Assembly (NCBI GenBank): GCA_904393845.1
Contig: CAJFNB010000001.1
Span: 124,001 to 188,000 of the forward strand
Direction of reading: 5' to 3'
Source of the DNA: Alloclostridium intestinigallinarum
GTDB lineage: Bacteria; Bacillota; Clostridia; Christensenellales; UBA3700
Length of the DNA: 64,000 nucleotides
The notes under the pieces were generated by a model. The model was not told the origin of the DNA and made no database searches. It saw nothing but the letters and a program-made list of their open reading frames with translations. This document shows positions 60,975 to 64,000 of this stretch, piece by piece. A program made the position numbers and the translations under genes. Numbering within the stretch: position 1 is the stretch's first letter; the number at the start of each line of letters is the position of its first letter.

Positions 60975-61003
60975 ATTATATATTATATGCGGAAATCTGT
61001 CAA
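60975..61003 (-). promoter_or_regulatory. Promoter of tmRNA
   Basis: TTGACA (60998-61003 complement), 17 bases, TATAAT (60975-60980 complement). Confidence 0.88.
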
Positions 61004-61085
61004 CAGCGAAATTTGTAATTTTTACAACTTCGCGCACGGCGGCGGAATTAAACGGTCTTCGCCCTGCTCCGCGCGGAAAATATTA

Positions 61086-61114
61086 TTGAAACGGGTACGG
61101 TCATATGCTATAAT
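61086..61114 (+). promoter_or_regulatory. Promoter of the zinc-ribbon membrane protein gene
   Basis: TTGAAA (61086-61091), 17 bases, TATAAT (61109-61114). Confidence 0.8.
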
Positions 61115-61147
61115 ATAATAAAGCTGTTTGCATAAGGAGGCTTTTTT

Positions 61148-61840
61148 ATGGTAAGAGTTTCTTTGCCCACCATATGCGTGGTGCCGAATATAGAAAAGAG
61201 GTATAATTCCATGCGCGTTCTTCGCGCCGTCGGAGCCGCGATTGCCATACTCGCTTTTGCGGGGGTGATTGCGATAATGGCTGTTTCGTTTTCGGACGCT
61301 TCCGACGGTATGATACTGCCCTTTATACCCATACCCATGCTGTGCATAATGGCGGGCATGCTGATTTTCGCGTTCGGAAATTACAAAGCGATGCAATACG
61401 CCAGGGTGAAAGCGGCGGTAAACACCATTAAATCGCGCGACAAAATTTTACTTTTGGACGTGTTTTCCATGGAGAGCAATTCCATAGACCTTGCGCAGGC
61501 GATGCTGGATACCGGCAATCTGCCCGGGTACGAACTTGTGGGAAGCGTAATGCTGGCAAAAACCGAACTGCACGTGAGTGAAGAAGAAGCAGTTGCCGAA
61601 CATAACGCGCGGCTGCAGTCCATGCCCGCGATGATGGGCGCCATGATAAACGCCGCGCCCAATCTGGACAACACCTCTCCTTTGCCCGGACCCACGGCGC
61701 CGATAACTCCCGCAAAAGACGAAAAGGACGGAAAGCCGCGCTTTTGCACGCAATGCGGAACGGCGCTTGCGGAAACGGATAAGTTCTGCCCTTCCTGCGG
61801 CGCACCCGTTTCCCGACGGGACGGCGCGCCCCGCTCTTAA
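61148..61840 (+). CDS. Membrane protein with C-terminal zinc ribbon
   Basis: This 230-residue protein has two transmembrane segments (about 26-46 and 56-76), a cytoplasmic domain with an alpha-beta pattern, a Pro/Thr-rich linker and a C-terminal zinc ribbon FCTQCGTALAETDKFCPSCG. AAGGAGG precedes the ATG. Such zinc-ribbon membrane proteins are common and of unknown role. It lies between tmRNA and mnmE and has its own promoter. Confidence 0.7.
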   Translation: MVRVSLPTICVVPNIEKRYNSMRVLRAVGAAIAILAFAGVIAIMAVSFSDASDGMILPFIPIPMLCIMAGMLIFAFGNYKAMQYARVKAAVNTIKSRDKILLLDVFSMESNSIDLAQAMLDTGNLPGYELVGSVMLAKTELHVSEEEAVAEHNARLQSMPAMMGAMINAAPNLDNTSPLPGPTAPITPAKDEKDGKPRFCTQCGTALAETDKFCPSCGAPVSRRDGAPRS

Positions 61841-61860
61841 TTTCACACCGCGGCGCTTTC

Positions 61861-61889
61861 TTGCCATATCCGCCGCAAGGTGATATAAT
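61861..61889 (+). promoter_or_regulatory. Promoter of mnmE, predicted leaderless
   Basis: TTGCCA (61861-61866), 17 bases, TATAAT (61884-61889), then six bases to the ATG. AAGGTGA lies 12 bases before the ATG and could serve instead if transcription starts upstream. Confidence 0.65.
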
Positions 61890-61895
61890 AACCGT

Positions 61896-63227
61896 ATGGA
61901 CACGATAGCGGCAATAGCCACTCCGCTCGGCACGGGCGCGGTGGGAATCATAAGGATAAGCGGTGAAAAAGCGCGCGATATAGTCGCACGCATATTTAAG
62001 CCGTACAAAATAGAAAATTTTTCAAAAGCGACCCCTTATATGATGTATCTGGGCAAACTGGATTGCGGCGGCGTGCGCGACAAAGCGCTTGCCGTACTTT
62101 TTGCCGCGCCCAACTCTTACACGGGCGAGGACGTGGCGGAACTGCACTGCCACGGCGGAGCCGCCCTGCTCAGGCACGTGCTGGAAGGCGTTTGCGCCGC
62201 GGGCGCGAGGATAGCCGACAGGGGCGAATTCACGCGCCGCGCGTTTTTGAACGGCAAAATGGATTTGAGCGACGCCGAAGGCGTGATAGATATGATAAAC
62301 GGCGATTCCGCCGCCGCAATCAACGCCGGATACAGGCTTGCGACGGGCGGGGTATCCGCGGCGGTGCACGGTCTTACTTCTCCCCTTCTGGACGTAATTG
62401 CACACATGGAAGCGGCGCTAGATTATCCCGAAGAGATGGAAGAAGAGGCGCGCCTTGCCGCCCAGCCCGTTCTGGACGCGCTCATAGAGAAAACGGAAAA
62501 ACTGCTGTCCACCTGCCGCGCCGGGTCGGTGGTGAAAAACGGCATAACCGTGGCGATAGTAGGCGAAACCAACGTGGGAAAATCTTCCCTGCTCAACGCG
62601 CTTACCGGCCGCGACAGGGCGATTGTGACCGACATAGCCGGCACCACGCGCGACAGCATAGAAGAAGCTCTCGAATGGAAGGGAATTACCCTGCGCTTTG
62701 TGGACACCGCGGGACTGAGGGAAAGCAGCGACGTGGTGGAGAGCATGGGCATAAGCCGAAGCAGGGATATTGCCAAATCAAGCGATATAGTGCTTTTTGT
62801 TACGGACGGAAGCCGCCCTAACAATGCGAAAAAGTCCGAGCTATTGAAGGACGTAGGCGAAAACACTCCCGTAATAGACGTGGTGAACAAGAGCGACCTA
62901 AAGAATTTCTCCTGCGCAAAAGGGCTTAAGATAAGTGCCAGAACGGGTGAAAATCTGGACAAACTTAAAGACGTGATAGTCGAAACGGTTCTGGGCAAAA
63001 ATATAGATTCGGGCGGCGAACTCATCACTTCCATACGCCATAAAGAGGCTTTGGAACGCGCCCTAGGAAGCCTCAAATCCGCGCAGGAAGGCTTTGACGA
63101 AGTCCCTGCCGAATGTACCCTGCTCGATTTGAGAGCGGCTTATTCCGCTTACGGCGAGATAACGGGCGATACGGCGGACGAAAAGATTATTGATACCATT
63201 TTTTCCAAATTCTGTCTGGGCAAGTAA
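61896..63227 (+). CDS. mnmE: tRNA modification GTPase MnmE
   Basis: This 443-residue enzyme, with MnmG, modifies the wobble uridine of certain tRNAs. The start DTIAAIATPLGTGAVGIIRISG, N-terminal folate-binding domain, GTPase with GETNVGKSSLLNAL, DIAGTTRD, DTAGLR and NKSD, and the C-terminal FCLGK (usually FCIGK) with the catalytic Cys are all seen. The promoter's -10 box ends six bases before the ATG. A hairpin follows the stop. Confidence 0.97.
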   Translation: MDTIAAIATPLGTGAVGIIRISGEKARDIVARIFKPYKIENFSKATPYMMYLGKLDCGGVRDKALAVLFAAPNSYTGEDVAELHCHGGAALLRHVLEGVCAAGARIADRGEFTRRAFLNGKMDLSDAEGVIDMINGDSAAAINAGYRLATGGVSAAVHGLTSPLLDVIAHMEAALDYPEEMEEEARLAAQPVLDALIEKTEKLLSTCRAGSVVKNGITVAIVGETNVGKSSLLNALTGRDRAIVTDIAGTTRDSIEEALEWKGITLRFVDTAGLRESSDVVESMGISRSRDIAKSSDIVLFVTDGSRPNNAKKSELLKDVGENTPVIDVVNKSDLKNFSCAKGLKISARTGENLDKLKDVIVETVLGKNIDSGGELITSIRHKEALERALGSLKSAQEGFDEVPAECTLLDLRAAYSAYGEITGDTADEKIIDTIFSKFCLGK

Positions 63228-63232
63228 TCTCG

Positions 63233-63260
63233 GTCGGTGGAGTAGTATTGCTCCGCCGAC
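63233..63260 (+). terminator. Hairpin after mnmE
   Basis: GTCGGTGGAG and CTCCGCCGAC arms; the T tail is weak. Confidence 0.5.
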
Positions 63261-63301
63261 ATTTATATTAAACCTTTTTCCGAACGCTTCCAGTTACCGT
63301 C

Positions 63302-63516
63302 TACCCGTAGCCGACCCCAGTAAAACATATTTTACCGTAAAGAATAAAATATGTGTATATATTTGGGTGTAAAATACATGCTTTTAGCGTAACTGGTTTC
63401 GGGCAGATTTGTGCGAGATGGCGCTCAGTTGTAGTAACCTACAACAAGTCGACAGATTGTGCAAATATGCCGAAAGCAGTACGATTAAAGTGTTCTACTG
63501 AGGTTGGGTACGGGTA
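63302..63516. mobile_element. MITE-like element M1, copy 2
   Basis: This 215-base element is related to 15481-15715: the left arm has TACCCGTAG and ACCCCAGTAAAACAT, the right arm GTGTTCTACTGAGG and GGGTACGGGTA. It shares ATAAAATATGTGTATAT and GAAAGCAGTACGATTAAAG with copy 1. It lies between convergent mnmE and murB, and its right arm gives the last codons and TAG of murB. Confidence 0.72.
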
Positions 63517-64000
63517 TTTGCCATATTATTTATAATTTCTATTTCATATTCGAGCGGAAGCGGTACTCCCGCCCTCACCTTTTCCGCAAGTTCGTAATAG
63601 TCGCGCGCGGTACCCGTGCCCGTATTCACTATAAAACCCGCGTGTTTTTCGCTCACCTGCGCTCCGCCGACGACCGTTCCTTTGAATCCCGCCTGTTCTA
63701 TGTAATACGCGCTTGAAATATCTCCGCACTTTTTGAAAGTGCAGCCCAGGGACGGCCGTCCCGGCTGGGTAGACGCGCGCAACGCCTGCCATACGCGCAT
63801 ATCCTCTTCTATTTTATTTCCGTCGGACGGCGTAAGGCGGAGCATTACCCCCAGAATAAGCCCCGCGCCCTTTAACGAACTGCGGCGGTAGGAAAAGTCG
63901 ATGTCCTTGGCGTACAGCCGTTCTATCCTGCCGCCGGCGGCAACGTCCGCATACACCAGAACGTCGCTTATCTCCCTGCCGTAACAGCCGCTGTTTCCCG
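63495..64000 (-). CDS. murB: UDP-N-acetylenolpyruvoylglucosamine reductase, C-terminal part
   Basis: The minus-strand frame is open to the right edge; only the last 168 residues are inside. It reduces enolpyruvyl-UDP-GlcNAc in peptidoglycan synthesis. Motifs are GNSGCYGREISDVLVY, FSYRRSSLKG, SLGCTFKKCG, GGAQVSEKHAGFIVN and the end PLEYEIEI. In the second-step proton donor motif Cys (GCTF) stands where Ser is usual. The final residues and stop come from the M1 element. Confidence 0.88.
   Translation of the reverse strand, partial: GNSGCYGREISDVLVYADVAAGGRIERLYAKDIDFSYRRSSLKGAGLILGVMLRLTPSDGNKIEEDMRVWQALRASTQPGRPSLGCTFKKCGDISSAYYIEQAGFKGTVVGGAQVSEKHAGFIVNTGTGTARDYYELAEKVRAGVPLPLEYEIEIINNMANTRTQPQ

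Overview
The window looks like the chromosome of a Gram-positive, gut-type Clostridia (Bacillota). It has strong Shine-Dalgarno sites and consensus vegetative promoters with 17-base spacers. Other signs are a T-box-controlled trp operon, a Pst-PhoPR locus, SipW/TasA-type surface genes, Gram-positive lipoprotein signals and rather GC-rich codon use in host genes. Placement near uncultured Christensenellales-like lineages is only a guess. Two stretches are visibly AT-richer than the rest and look imported: the left end (1-4417) and an HNH-type gene next to tmRNA (about 58400-60450).

Layout. 1-4417 is the right end of an integrative element: a coiled-coil tyrosine recombinase, small unknown genes, an excisionase-like gene and a Tn916-like integrase. 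5029-7120 holds rpsR-ssb-rpsF and a DegV protein. 7467-14239 is a complete trpEGDCFBA operon with promoter and T-box leader. 14333-23989 carries an esterase, a serine-protease lipoprotein paired with a catalytically dead paralogue, a mutarotase-like protein, a GPH-type sugar symporter, a polysaccharide deacetylase and a GH18 lipoprotein. 24412-30401 is the phosphate locus: PstS in permuted order, PstC and PstA fused, PstB, PhoP, PhoR, and no PhoU. 31126-38404 is a SipW signal-peptidase cluster with four TasA/camelysin-type precursors, the last carrying a long beta-helix-like extension. 38482-57368 is mostly housekeeping: GH2 glycosidase, metallophosphoesterase, HAD phosphatase, TcdA, cysteine synthase, 2-hydroxyacid dehydrogenase, SIS protein, ArgRS, YchF, AsnA, a TetR-controlled alcohol dehydrogenase/flavodoxin operon, and ComEC, pyrophosphatase and a DUF2804-like protein. 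57742-64000 has an ACT protein, the HNH gene, tmRNA, a zinc-ribbon membrane protein, MnmE and the end of MurB.

The most unusual layer is non-coding. At least seven copies of a short repeat (hairpin, then TTGAA, exactly 29 variable bases, then CTTCGCAA) are scattered or in tandem. Two copies are followed by a second conserved block of about 127 bases. A separate 215-235-base element with terminal inverted repeats lies between two convergent gene pairs and supplies the stop codons of murB and the protease. Other notable points are three promoters whose -10 box ends six bases before the ATG (predicted leaderless mRNAs), a second intrinsic terminator between the T-box and trpE, and an inverted partial copy of the tmRNA 3' end.
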